Positions 23,624 to 33,940 of a stretch of DNA of 64,000 bases are shown piece after piece (the first letter of the stretch is position 1; each line of letters begins with the position of its first letter). The translations under genes were made by a program, and so were the position numbers. The notes beneath the pieces were generated by a model. That model saw nothing but the letters and a program-made list of their open reading frames with translations. It did no database searches and was not told the DNA's origin. The stretch lies in the NCBI GenBank assembly GCA_031002005.1, contig CM061919.1, positions 176,249,121-176,313,120 of the forward strand, in the 5' to 3' direction. The stretch comes from Vandiemenella viatica (taxonomy: Eukaryota; Arthropoda; Insecta; Orthoptera; Morabidae).

Positions 23624-24041
23624 AGAGGGTGTCCATTAATTACGTTAGGTGTTTTCCGGAATTCCGGACCCCCCCCCCCTTCTGGTGAGACTGTCAGATC
23701 TGGTCGGACCTCCTCCACCTCTAAAACGACGTGAGATTTTGACGGAGACACCCTCCCCTACTAATCGACCTCGTAACAGATTTTTTTTGGTCTCATGCTT
23801 CAAAGGTCGGTTATACCCGCCTCCCCCCTAGGATCGGTTTTTGGAGGAAGTACCCCCCCCCCCTTAAAGTCGACTTTCGCATCAATTGTAGACTTTTTTT
23901 TAGCTCTAACAGCCCTACCAGAATTTCAAAACCTCACAAGACATTTTTGTTGACCTGCCCCCACCCCCTTGGTGAGGTTTTGTGGGATTTTGCTAACCCC
24001 CTTCCCCATTTCACCGCACGTATTTAATGGACGCCCCCTTA
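23624..24041. mobile_element. Second G/C-rich MITE of the gtccattaattacgt family
   Basis: The left end gagggtgtccattaatta and the complement of the right end gggggcgtccattaaata form inverted ends flanked by TTA on both sides. The internal C-runs and 'gtgagattttg' motifs correspond to the element at 1816-2274 in the opposite orientation. No coding capacity. Confidence 0.65.
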
Positions 24042-24294
24042 AGGTGAGATTACTACGCAGCGTCAAATACCAGCGGCTAACTTAAGCGTATGACAGAGTC
24101 AGCCGCGCAGTAGACCCTTCTTATAGCGCATCAGTGCCCAACGATCCTGGTATTGTAAGGTCATTAGTGAGCGCGATTTGATATTTCATTTAATGTTAGA
24201 ACATCGGTACAAAGCTAGAAGCAACTAAATTTGGTTACTGTTGCTTGCTGTCTGCATAATTTACTTAACTTAGGTAGAATGAAAAGTACAAAAT

Positions 24295-24545
24295 TAAAGT
24301 TTTGGAAATGATGGGAGGGAAAGAAGTTTCTGGTAAAGGCTTAGGAAGGTCACATTTTGAGACGTGCAGAATAGGTTAATTTGTTAGAGCAGTCGAAGGT
24401 TAGAACTGTAGAGGAAGGCAGATTAGAATTTACGAAGCAGATAAGTGAGGCCTTAGGGTGTGAGGGTTAGGTTAAGATAAAGAGGTTAGCACAAGATAGG
24501 GAGGAATGGAGGATTGAATCAATCCAGTGTATTGACAAAAAAACT
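24295..24545 (+). pseudogene. LINE 3'-end fragment, second copy
   Basis: Repeats the last 250 bp of the LINE at 22690-23485 (gaagtttctgg..., ttttgagacgtgcag, agcagtcgaaggttagaactgtagag..., gaggattgaatcaatccag, then A-run). It is a separate, more deleted insertion on the same strand. Confidence 0.7.
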
Positions 24546-24566
24546 GGCTAACGTTAGTAAGACTGT

Positions 24567-24985
24567 CTAAATTGTACAAATCCGTAGAAGTCTTACAAAA
24601 AGTCTAAAATGTAATACTCTAATCAATTCAGTTTCTGCAATGACATCTGTTAATCTCAACTGATATGTCTCGCGAGAAAATTTTACTACCAACAAAAGTT
24701 TTCCTTGTTCCTCAATGATGCGTCGACTCAGCGGGCCCATTGACTGCTTCCGGTAAGGCTCAATATCGTATTCCGGGCACAATGCATAAGGCACTGATCT
24801 AGGTAGATAAGGACTGCTCAAGATCAACCTAGCAGAATTTTTCATGAGCGTGGTCTGCAACCTGTTATCAGTTGTCCTTAAATGAAGATAGAAGACAAAT
24901 AAAAAAGTATTTTTTATTTGTCTTCCATTGAACCTAAAAACAAACTGCATGTCTTCACTTACCTGAACACTATTAAGATCCACTT
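24567..24985 (-). CDS. Candidate host exons; faint resemblance to KEOPS subunit Pcc1
   Basis: On the minus strand a 23-bp exon (24963-24985) has a strong acceptor (ctgtttgacatttcag) and donor (gtaagtg). It is followed by an 86-bp intron with a pyrimidine-rich end (ctatcttcatttaag) and an exon 24567-24876 that stays in phase to a stop. The predicted piece contains a D-x-E-P motif (YDIEPYR), preceded by ...ARLILSSPY and followed by GKLLLVVKFSRETYQLRL. Pcc1/LAGE3 proteins, which hold the KEOPS tRNA-threonylcarbamoyl complex together as a dimer, have a similar order (hydrophobic strand, DxEP about 24 residues on, then G..L.V.F....LR). The match is by eye and weak. The N-terminus is not located and the 3' end abuts a LINE tail, so this may be a fragment. 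Confidence 0.3.
24891..24925. repeat. Perfect hairpin, 16-bp arms
   Basis: gaagacaaataaaaaa (24891-24906), a 3-bp gap, and its exact reverse complement (24910-24925). It lies inside the candidate intron of the minus-strand frame and supplies part of its pyrimidine tract. Confidence 0.9.
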
Positions 24986-25616
24986 CTGAAATGTCAAACA
25001 GGTGGACAGAATGTTTACATCAACACATTACTTATACCTTTCTGCCACCAAAAATATCTAAACGAAATAAATTGCGAAAATTGTGCGGTTGTTTTTAAAA
25101 ATTTGCGTTCGATGCTGGGTACACTAGAACTTAATATTTGATGTTCAACTACTAAAAAGAGAATCTAAACTACCATCCAAAGAGATCCACCCGAGTGTTC
25201 TGAAAAATTAGTTCAAATACACACAAATCTCATTAACTGCATTCGGATGAACCCATTTCAACTGTCTATTCGCTGCTCTTAAGAGTACTGATATTATGTA
25301 ACATGTAAATGTTATTTTTAGACTTGGGCCAGAGAAGCGTTCTGTCGATCGGGAATAGCAGTTAAAAAACAGCATCAGGCTGCGCGGACGTATCCATGGT
25401 GCGAGACTTATGCTCACGATAAGAAATCAGCCGAGCCTCACGAAGCATTTCACTTTGAGAACGGACGTGGGGCATCTTCGAACATCTTATGTACTGCCTC
25501 TTCAGAGTAGACGTGACATCTGAAGAAAAAACTATTGACCAAAATGAATAAATTTGCTCGCGTTACGTCTTTGTTATATGCAACAAGGTGAACAATTATA
25601 CTGAAAATTGTTTGCG
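24986..25616. other. Non-coding stretch
   Basis: Nothing firm. A possible 20-bp minus-strand exon around 25046-25065 between tcgtttag and gtataag is too short to support. Confidence 0.3.
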
Positions 25617-25646
25617 TATATACACTATCTGATCAAAAGTATCCGG
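25617..25646. mobile_element. Possible Tc1-like terminal repeat, cut by the LTR element
   Basis: tacactatctgatcaaaag followed by tatccgg resembles the end of a Tc1-like element family common in insects, whose ends read roughly 'cactatgtgatcaaaagtatccgg'. This is recalled, not searched. The opposite end was not found, so it may be a solo end. Confidence 0.3.
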
Positions 25647-26356
25647 TGTAGTGGACCGTTTTAATAATTATAGTATATTTGAGAGATGCGAAAATATTTA
25701 TAATGATAATGTATGAGCGGCGGCACTCACTGGCCGTAAGCGCCTGGCGTGGGATGTCGCAAGCCAGCTCAGCAATAAATCCAGGTCGGCGAGCAATAGT
25801 TATGGAAACTGGGCTCGTGTAGAAGCTTCGAGATACGCTAGCTGTCAGTTGATTGCCCTTAGAACTGGGACAGAGTACGCAACTGACGAAATATAAGCGC
25901 GAGCTCACCGAGGCTCGGGAGAAGTCGGTCAAGCCAAGTTCGAGTGACTAAGCAGCCACTATGCTGCGTTAAACATCGAGACGGGAACGAAGGCCAGCTC
26001 TGCCCGCTAGTCAGCTGATCTGCCATACCAATGTAAGTCCATCAATCTTTTATATTACCAAGTGCTTGGAGTCCTGCTCGTGGCAAATGGACAACTGTAA
26101 CAGCCCGCAATGAAAGAATAAAACTATGTACGCACTTAGTGTCTTTCATTAGTGCAAGTCAGTAAGATCCAGGTTGAGGTACATAGCCTAAGTAAGATAG
26201 CCAAAGCCGAGACGGAAAGTACCAGGAACGGGAGCCGCAGCAGACACGCCCCAAGTAAGTAAAAACTGGCTAACGCTCACAGTGACCACATACGACTTAT
26301 CCATCCTGACGAATAAGTAACGGACCGGCATAACTATATACTAAGAGCCCGCTACA
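25647..26356 (+). repeat. 5' LTR
   Basis: TG...CA-bounded 710 bp. AATAAA at 26117-26122 is the likely polyadenylation signal, with the R/U5 boundary just after it. Nearly identical to 32170-32879. Confidence 0.95.
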
Positions 26357-26359
26357 ATT

Positions 26360-26456
26360 TGGTGTCAGATAAAATTGGAGCCAGGAAGAGATGAAAACGG
26401 GTAAAAAGACACCGCAACTGGGTGTCAGAAAAATTTAGAGCCAGGAAAGGGAAGAA
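26360..26456 (+). promoter_or_regulatory. Primer-binding site and its tandem duplicate
   Basis: TGGTGTCAGA (26360-26369), three bases after the LTR, is complementary to the 3' end of tRNA-Leu (...UCUGACACCA). A second copy of the block (ggtgtcagaaaaatttagagccagga) lies 60 bp downstream (26421-26446) and is less well placed to act as the primer site. Confidence 0.7.
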
Positions 26457-26851
26457 GCCGGAAACTTAAAACTGCTTGGTGGCGAAGGTAATTTCTTTGG
26501 CTACAGAAGATCAGTTAAATTGTATGCAGTAATCTGTGGAGAGAAGAACTTAATTTTTAATCGGGCACTTAAAATGATGGCATTGGTAAGAAAGTAAAAC
26601 GGCTGCGCTAGCGGGTCAGGCAGAAGGAGGTCAGCGCAAGTACGTCATTCAGTAAGCAGCTGTTCCAGCAGACGTGTCCAGTGACGCGGCGGAGAGGCGG
26701 AGCCCGGGCGACAACAGACGACTGGAGGGGTTATCAGCTGTCCGGCAGCCATCACTGCGGAGGCATTGGGTCACCGACGCGAGAGGGAGGAGCCGTGGCG
26801 GCACACGACTTCGACTCCAGGACGGCGCGTACGACTGTGGCGAGATATTCG

Positions 26852-26857
26852 GTGAGT
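26852..26857 (+). promoter_or_regulatory. Candidate splice donor for env mRNA
   Basis: gtgagt lies 21 bp before the gag ATG, in the leader. Errantivirus env is made from a spliced message, and a strong acceptor occurs at 29877-29878 before env. Confidence 0.45.
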
Positions 26858-26872
26858 AGAAACTAACCCAGT

Positions 26873-27442
26873 ATGTCTCAAAATAGAACGGACGGTCAAA
26901 CCTCCACAACGGTGCAGGAAGCTGTGCAAGATATAAATCAGAGAATGGAAACGTTAGCTGTTCAAGCGAATCTTGCAAAGGAAGAGACTAGGAATTTGCA
27001 ATTGATTAGTACACTTCTGTCCCCTGGCATCACCTTTTCGGGAAATCCGGGAGAAAACATTCGTGACTTTCTTGATCGGTTAGATAACGTATTTAGCATG
27101 TTTAGTTTATCCTCAGATGTTAAGTTAAGAATTCTGAAGAGTCGGTTATTTGGCATTGCATACCGGCATGTAAGATACGATCAAAATTGTAAAATGTCAG
27201 TCACTTACGCGGGGCTTTGTGAAGAGCTTGTTAAAAGATTTGAGCCTAAAGTCAGCGCGACGTTCTATCGCGAAAAATTACGTAGTACAAAAAGAAGGTC
27301 TCAGGAATCACTTGAAGATTATGCGGACCGTTTGAAATTTTTGAATGCTCAGACTTTCGAATTATTACCGGAAATTCATCAAGGGATATGCCCAAATCGC
27401 AAGACCTTTGACAAAATTATTGGTGAAAGGAGCGAAATTTGA
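26873..27442 (+). pseudogene. gag, 3'-truncated by deletion
   Basis: Gag would form the particle that packages the element RNA. The frame begins at ATG 26873. It shows an N-terminal coiled-coil-like stretch (AVQDINQRMETLAVQANLAK), then a region resembling gypsy-type capsid (SGNPGENIRDFLDRLDN, LCEELVKRFEP, ESLEDYADRLKFLNAQ). Authentic gag ends within about 27345-27365, where the sequence joins late pol in another frame; the remaining residues to the stop at 27442 are out-of-frame pol. The back half of capsid and any nucleocapsid are lost. Confidence 0.85.
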
Positions 27443-29357
27443 GTGGACTAACGAATGTGAGGTGGCTATGCAGACCTTAAAGAATATCCTCACAACACGT
27501 CCCCTATTGCACCATCCTCAATTCGACCAGAAATTCACGCTTATCTGTGATTGTTCTCAAATCGCAGCGGGAGCGGTTTTGGCACAAGTAATCGATAATG
27601 TGGAACGACCAATTGCATACGCATCACGTCAATTAAGCCCGGCACAATCTAAATACAGTGCTACGGAGAAAGAGCTGTTGGGAGTTTTATGGGGAATAAA
27701 GCATTTTAGACCATACTTATGGGGTCGGCAATTTGACCTCGTAACGGATCATGCTGCGCTTCGTTGGCTGATGAATTTGAAAGATCCATCTAGTAAATTA
27801 ACGCGGTGGGCGTTGATGCTTTCAGAATATGATTTTAAAGTCATAGTTAAACGTGGGTCGGAAATTGCGCATGCGGACGGCCTGAGCCGTAAGGTCAGAG
27901 CTCTCGAAGTGCAAGAACCTCTGACGTTAGCGCAACTACCACTTGAGCAATCAAAAGACAAAGAATGCTTGCGTTGGCGTCAGCGGCCAATGTTCGTGTT
28001 ACGCGACGATGTACTGTATAGGAAAACAAAACAAGGGGAACGGGCGGTTGTGCCACAATCACTGCGAGAAACGGTGTTACAATTACACCATGATTCCTTT
28101 TATGGTTGCCATGCAGGGTATAAATCTACCAATCGCCTGATTGCTAAAGCATATTGGTGGCCTTCTAGGAGGCAGGATACGCGCGATTACGTTAAAAGTT
28201 GTCTCGCGTGCAATCAGCGCGCGGGGGAAACACGAAACAGGGAGAAATTGCAATCACTACCCGAAACTAGTAGCCCTTTTCAAAGGATTCATTTAGATAT
28301 TGTTGGCCCATTTTCGAGAAGCGATAGCGGTCATGTTTTCATCTTAACCATCGTGGATGCTTTCTCAAGGTATCTGGCCATGATTCCGCTAGTCGACCAG
28401 AAGACGGAGACCATCGCGAGAGCATTTGTGACCCGATGGGTTCTACTCTACGGGATCCCAGCCGTTTTGGTCACGGACAAGGGCCAAAGCTTTCTATCTG
28501 ATCTATTTACACAGATGTGCAGACTACTAGGAATTAGAAAACTGAACACCACGGCAGTACATCCCGAATCTAACGGAATGGCGGAGAGAACGCACAGAAC
28601 TATAATTAAATCCCTAAGCTGTTATATGAATAAATCTCAAAAGAATTGGCCTACAGTTTTACCATTTATCGTTAGTGCGTATAATTGCCGCGTGCACTCT
28701 TCCACAAACAAGACACCGTATGAAGTACTCTATGGAAGGGAGATGAATTCGCCATTCGCTGTGTTTCCATTGTCTAAAGAAATAACCAACCCTGACGTAA
28801 GAAGTTTGGCGCACAAGCTACGCCGAATCTGGAGTAGTGTGCGGAAAGCGAATGCCAAAGCGTTCGCACGGCAGGCAAAGCAATATAATAAAAAAGCTCA
28901 CCCTCAGGACCTTGCTATTGGTTCATTTGTACTTTTGAACAAACCTTTTAGAAAACGTGGTACATGTTCTAAATTTAACCTATCCTGGACGGGTCCGTTT
29001 GAAATAGTAGGATTGCCTTCAGGTGTTAATGTGCGGATTCGGTTACCAGATCGGGACGTAACGGTGCACAAAAACCGGGTTAAACCTTACATCTGGAGAA
29101 AAACGCAGCGGGAAGCACGGTCGACAATAGTCGACGAGACTCGAAACACAGACCTTGGAACACCAGGGGGGAAACCCATAGCAGCGCGAAATCCTAGACC
29201 ACGCCAGGACATACCATATAATTTAAGAAATCGTGCAGTTAATGGTACAGGGAGGGACACACCTACGCAACAGACACAGGTGACGCAACGAAAGACAGGG
29301 AAAAACAACGATGCTAGTCATTCATATAATTTAAGAAATAAGAAGGTAGTATCTTGA
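27345..29357 (+). pseudogene. pol remnant: RT end, RNase H, integrase
   Basis: A 670-codon open frame. It starts in gag sequence read out of frame, so its first ATG (27345) is unlikely to be natural. The RT thumb is at residues 4-35 (LSNYYRKFI..., KFEW). RNase H has acidic residues near D69, E110, D135 and D178 (LVTDHAALRW, HADGLSR). The integrase zinc finger is HHDSFYGCH...CLAC (about 248-289). The DD35E core is D318 (LDIVGP), D378 (VTDKGQSF) and E414 (SNGMAERTH). A GPF module lies at 550-552 with VHKNRVKPY. Missing are protease and the RT fingers and palm with its YxDD box. RNase H and integrase look undamaged, so only the deletion disables it. Confidence 0.93.
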
Positions 29358-30003
29358 AAATAAGCTGTAAATAATGTTTGTGCCAACCCTGCAAAGGTGC
29401 TGCCAGTGAGGAAGTGGAACGGTAATTGCAAAAGTAAGAATGTTAATGGCAGTAAGTAAAGTAATTTAGAATTGGTTCAAATTTGTGCATAAAAGCTTTA
29501 ATGAAACCATGCAAACTGGGTTGGTTTCGGCTCAACGAATCGGTGTTGAATTCTAGCCAAGAGAATCATTTTTTTTGAGTGAACCTAAGTGCAAGTTAAA
29601 AAAACTGTGTCAAGTGCTGTGTACACAATAGCAAGTTGTGTGTTTATTATTGTCCGACACAGCTGTTGTGTGATGTAAACACCAGTGTGCAGAATTTTGC
29701 TGTGGTTTCAAATCCCGCAGGGCTGGGCTACGCAGCGGGTAGCCGACCGCAAGGCGTGACGTGTGTCGACGCAGCAAGCGGCGGGCGCGTGCTGATCGGA
29801 CTCGCGGAGCGATCACCAGCTCAGCAGTGTCCTCTTTAAGTATTGGAACATTGTTTACAGACCCTTTTTTTTTTTTAGAATTAAGACTGTGGTGAAAAAT
29901 ATTTTAGGTAGTAAGAACTTTTAGTTGAATTAGTAGTATCGTGTAGAAACAGTCAGTGTGTAATCTTTAGTAGTTAATTTCTCCAAGGGTGTTATTAGAA
30001 AAA
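29358..30003 (+). other. Pol-env spacer with candidate env splice acceptor
   Basis: About 645 bp without a supported frame. A long T-run ending ttttttttag (AG at 29877-29878) is a strong acceptor about 125 bp before the env ATG. A GC-rich patch lies at 29710-29830. Confidence 0.5.
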
Positions 30004-31872
30004 ATGATGTTGCGTTTTAAGGGTTTAATAGTAGTACTAATTCTTTCACTGGGCAGGGTCCCAATACAATGTTATCAAGTCACACCCCTTAAGAGTGGTA
30101 TAATGTTTGTCAAGCAAGATAATGTTATTCATTCGCCATTAGTTTGGTCCATTGTGGCTCAGATAAATTTCAGAGAATTATGGGAGCACAGTCGGCAGCT
30201 AGATACTGTATTTAATCTATTGGATGCATCTTTTAAAAACCTCACCTCCTTTGACGATGATATAACTCATGAATTGGTAGGGAGCTTAAGAACACTATAT
30301 GCAGCCCTAGACGATGAGTATCGTAATTTAGTTGATCTTTTGCCAAGAGGAGGGAAAAGGACAAAACGTGCGTTAATATCGGTAGGCGGTTCCCTTCTCA
30401 AGAAATTATTCGGGACTCTTACGGAAAAGGATTATAAGAAACTAAATTCCCGATTGACAAATTTGGAACAAATCACGGACAATATGGAAATTAACGCCTC
30501 AAAACAAATTATGCTGACTAAGAACATTCAAAATGCCGTAACTAATAATACAGCCGCGATAACAACACTAGCGAACACTTTCATGTCAAAAGTATCTCAG
30601 TTACAAACTACCCTAACTCAAAATTTAAAGGAATTAGAAAGATTTTTTGTTCAACAATTATACAGCAACCAACTGTTACAGCAACTGGTAGTAACTATCA
30701 CTAATACTCGCATGGAGTTAACTAAGTTAAGAATCGCTTTGATACAAGCCACAGATGGGAAACTTAGCGATGTATTAATCAATCCGAAAACCTTCATACA
30801 ATATTTGCAAACTATTCAAAGACATCTAGAAGCACAATGCTATATGATTTTCCCTTGCACCCTGGACAATGTATATCATTACTATCAATTAGCGTCCGTA
30901 AATGTAGCATTGATGGGTGACAATCTACACATTGTCGTTGACATACCGGTGGGTACTACTGACTCAGTTTTAACCAGGTACTCTGTGCACACATTTCCAA
31001 TTTTTTGGGAGCAAACGGGTTATTATGTACAATGGAAGACACATGAGATATTGTTGTTAACCCAATCTCAGAACGCTTATGCGCTCCTAAACAAACATGA
31101 CTTGGAAGGATGTAGAAACTCTGGCATAACAGTCTGTCCAGCACTCACGTTGCACAGTAGGAGTGTAGGTACTTGTGAAACCTCTATGTTCTTTTCAAAC
31201 AATTTTTCAAGCTTGTGCCAACGTGACATCCTAATGCTGGATCGGCCTTACCTAAGCCTTGTAAATCAAAATTGGATCTTTTCTATGCCCAAACCTTACG
31301 AAATTATTGTCACTTGTTGGAATGAAGATGTCAATCAAACCGTTAATCGAGTGAAACTCATGAATTCAGGAATCATTCAGCAGTCATCTCACTGTCAATT
31401 TGTAGGAGAAAATTTCTTCATACCTGTGTTGCATAAAACTCTCATTCATGTCAATCTGTCATATCCAGAATATGTGTTACCTACTTTCAGTAAAGAAATA
31501 TACCATAGTCCGAAATTAGTGGAATTAAATCACACAAATCCCGCAATCTTGAGCACAGAATTATCAAAACACTTGCAACAAGCAAGGGACTCAATTAAAT
31601 ATAATCAATTGATAGCAGCCATAGAAACGCAAGTTCAACTGCACTCAAGGCACAAGACCATGGTGACCACTGTAAGCCTAACGACTATTGTATCATTATC
31701 TATTATAGTAATTTTAATACTGTTAATTTACAAACGATATAATAAAAAATTAGCCAGATTGGATAGTGAAAGACCAATACCAACTGCAGCACAAATTGTA
31801 ATGACTTTACCATCTACTAGCAAGGATAGTGCTAAGGACACTGAAAACTGTACAACTAAATCGAAACTGTAA
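30004..31872 (+). CDS. env: Envelope glycoprotein, baculovirus F-like
   Basis: Open frame of 622 codons from the ATG at 30004; a second ATG follows directly at 30007. Errantivirus envelope proteins are membrane fusion proteins related to the baculovirus F family. The layout fits: an N-terminal signal peptide (LIVVLILSLG, about residues 8-20), a furin-type site RGGKRTKR (about 115-122) followed by a hydrophobic, Gly-containing fusion-peptide-like stretch ending KLFGTL, a heptad-rich region with many N-x-S/T sites, a Cys-containing ectodomain, and one membrane segment (about 552-576) before a 46-residue basic tail. No stop or frameshift is seen, in contrast to gag-pol. Expression would need a spliced message (donor near 26852, acceptor near 29877). 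Confidence 0.9.
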   Translation: MMLRFKGLIVVLILSLGRVPIQCYQVTPLKSGIMFVKQDNVIHSPLVWSIVAQINFRELWEHSRQLDTVFNLLDASFKNLTSFDDDITHELVGSLRTLYAALDDEYRNLVDLLPRGGKRTKRALISVGGSLLKKLFGTLTEKDYKKLNSRLTNLEQITDNMEINASKQIMLTKNIQNAVTNNTAAITTLANTFMSKVSQLQTTLTQNLKELERFFVQQLYSNQLLQQLVVTITNTRMELTKLRIALIQATDGKLSDVLINPKTFIQYLQTIQRHLEAQCYMIFPCTLDNVYHYYQLASVNVALMGDNLHIVVDIPVGTTDSVLTRYSVHTFPIFWEQTGYYVQWKTHEILLLTQSQNAYALLNKHDLEGCRNSGITVCPALTLHSRSVGTCETSMFFSNNFSSLCQRDILMLDRPYLSLVNQNWIFSMPKPYEIIVTCWNEDVNQTVNRVKLMNSGIIQQSSHCQFVGENFFIPVLHKTLIHVNLSYPEYVLPTFSKEIYHSPKLVELNHTNPAILSTELSKHLQQARDSIKYNQLIAAIETQVQLHSRHKTMVTTVSLTTIVSLSIIVILILLIYKRYNKKLARLDSERPIPTAAQIVMTLPSTSKDSAKDTENCTTKSKL

Positions 31873-32155
31873 TTATGCCATTGATGTTCTATTGTTCTTG
31901 TCAAATGATTGTTTTTTTTCTTTTATTGCCTTGTCTTTTATACTTATGATTCTTAACGAGAATTGACTTTGTTGTTATACAGGATTGGACGCCACACCAT
32001 AAAGCATTTGCGATTATAAAAGAATGTTGCTATAACTTTGTAAGCCCGAAGCAAGAATCCAAGCACGAATCATGTACAGTACTAGGACTAGTTAGTGAGT
32101 AACCTCAACAATGGAGGGGAGTAGTAAGCTTTGGGGACAAAGCTGGTCTTCGATT

Positions 32156-32168
32156 AAGGAGGGAGAGA
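32156..32168 (+). promoter_or_regulatory. Polypurine tract
   Basis: AAGGAGGGAGAGA, one base before the 3' LTR, is the expected primer site for plus-strand DNA synthesis. Confidence 0.8.
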
Positions 32169-32169
32169 T

Positions 32170-32879
32170 TGTAGTGGACCGTTTTAATAATTATAGTATA
32201 TTTGAGAGATGTGAAAATATTTATAATGATAATGTATGAGCGGCGGCACTCACTGGCCGTAAGCGCCTGGCGTGGGATGTCGCAAGCCAGCTCAGCAATA
32301 AATCCAGGTCGGCGAGCAATAGTTATGGAAACTGGGCTCGTGTAGAAGCTTCGAGATACGCTAGCTGTCAGTTGATTGCCCTTAGAACTGGGACAGAGTA
32401 CGCAACTGACGAAATATAAGCGCGAGCTCACCGAGGCTCGGGGGAAGTCGGTCAAGCCAAGTTCGAGTGACTAAGCAGCCACTATGCTGCGTTAAACATC
32501 GAGACGGGAACGAAGGCCAGCTCTGCCCGCTAGTCAGCTGATCTGCCATACCAATGTAAGTCCATCAATCTTTTATATTACCAAGTGCTTGGAGTCCTGC
32601 TCGTGGCAAATGGACGAACTGTAACAGCCCGCAGTGAAAGAATAAAACTATGTACGCACTTAGTGTCTTTCATTAGTGCAAGTCAGTAAGATCCAGGTTG
32701 AGGTACATAGCCTAAGTAAGATAGCCAAAGCCGAGACGGAAGTACCAGGAACGGGAGCCGCAGCAGACACGCCCCAAGTAAGTAAAAACTGGCTAACGCT
32801 CACAGTGACCACATACGACTTATCCATCCTGACGAATAAGTAACGGACCGGCATAACTATATACTAAGAGCCCGCTACA
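32170..32879 (+). repeat. 3' LTR
   Basis: 710 bp, TG...CA, matching the 5' LTR with about five differences: two single-base indels and a few substitutions. AATAAA at 32641-32646. Followed by the target duplicate ccgg. Confidence 0.95.
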
Positions 32880-32883
32880 CCGG

Positions 32884-33940
32884 AGAGCTATCCGAAACTG
32901 AACAAGACTACCCGTGTGGGATCACGCAATAGTTCACATCCTTCCTCATTTAGTTTTCTTAAGAGCAACAAGGAGATTACACCATAACCGAGAAAACCGC
33001 CCCATACTACACCACCACTTCAGTACTTCACTGTACTATACTATATGGCAGTTAAATGTTCTCCAGGCTCTAGTCAAAAACCATTTCAACGGATTGCCAA
33101 GGGTTATAGTAAGAGTCGTCACCCGCAAAGCACTTGTCATCCACTATCCATCGGCGGCGTTCTTTACATCACAAGAGTTCGGCTTATGCCCAGCAACTCG
33201 ACCTTTGAACCCCACTCATTTCTAGCTCCCGTGGCACCGACATTGTGCTAGCAGGACTGCTGGTTCATGTTAGTCATTAAATCAGTCCTGGTCTGGTTTA
33301 GTTGTTCCAACAAGTTTCCACTTGATTGTGGCAGCTTTAGAATTGAAATGTTCCTAATGGATTTGTTGCTCAGGTGACATGCTCGTTTGAAGTCGCAGAC
33401 CCATTGTGTTGCTACTGCTTCTCTAATATGCTCCCCACCTTTTGAACTGGCAGGTCCAACTGTGACGGCAAGCGTTCAATTCCAGATACTTTTGTCATCA
33501 GATAGTTTACGGACAAAAATCTCAACATTTACGGCTTTGGCAACTATCGGGAAGGGTTACTAATTGGATAGAAAGTATCATTTTAGATGGTGACGTGTGC
33601 AGTCAAGATAAAATGTTTTGCGTAATGAGCGGACTGAAAGAACTCTAAAACTTGCAGTTTTGGACAATCATATGGAGTTATCGGAATAAAAAGTACCCTA
33701 CATGCTGTAGGACAATATATGTGCAGTTTCGTTAGTATCCCTTTATGCGTTTAGGCGAGATACATGTACAGAAAAATTCAAAATTTATGGAAACTTTGTT
33801 CGAGATAAAAAGTAGTACCGCAGACAAGCTACCACTGCGCACTTTCGTTAAAATCAGGACATTGTATATTCGTGCATCGCACAAAAAATTAAAAAGTCAA
33901 AATTTTACAGTTTCGGCATCTGTATCAGTAATACAGGGCG
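32884..33940. other. Non-coding flank of the LTR element
   Basis: Only chance frames of about 100 codons or fewer. Possibly the body of the Tc1-like element into which the LTR element inserted, but no transposase motif is visible. Confidence 0.3.

Larger units (their letters stand above)
25643..32883 (+). mobile_element. Errantivirus-like Ty3/gypsy LTR retrotransposon with env, internally deleted
   Basis: Two 710-bp LTRs beginning TGTAGTGG and ending CCGCTACA flank a 5.8-kb interior. The 4-bp target duplication ccgg lies on both sides (25643-25646, 32880-32883). By eye the LTRs differ at only about five positions, so the insertion is young. The interior has PBS, leader, the first part of gag, the end of RT, RNase H, integrase, a large env frame and a PPT. 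The rest of gag, the protease and the RT catalytic core are missing, so this copy cannot replicate unaided. Having an F-type env places it with insect errantiviruses (the Metaviridae lineage related to gypsy). Confidence 0.93.

Noticed and set aside
26649..26978. Minus-strand 109-codon frame in the LTR-element leader
   Set aside because: It is antisense to the leader and gag start, with no motif; a composition shadow of GC-rich leader sequence.
32105..32455. Minus-strand frames inside both LTRs (also 25633-25932)
   Set aside because: Both are the same LTR sequence read antisense; LTRs are non-coding.
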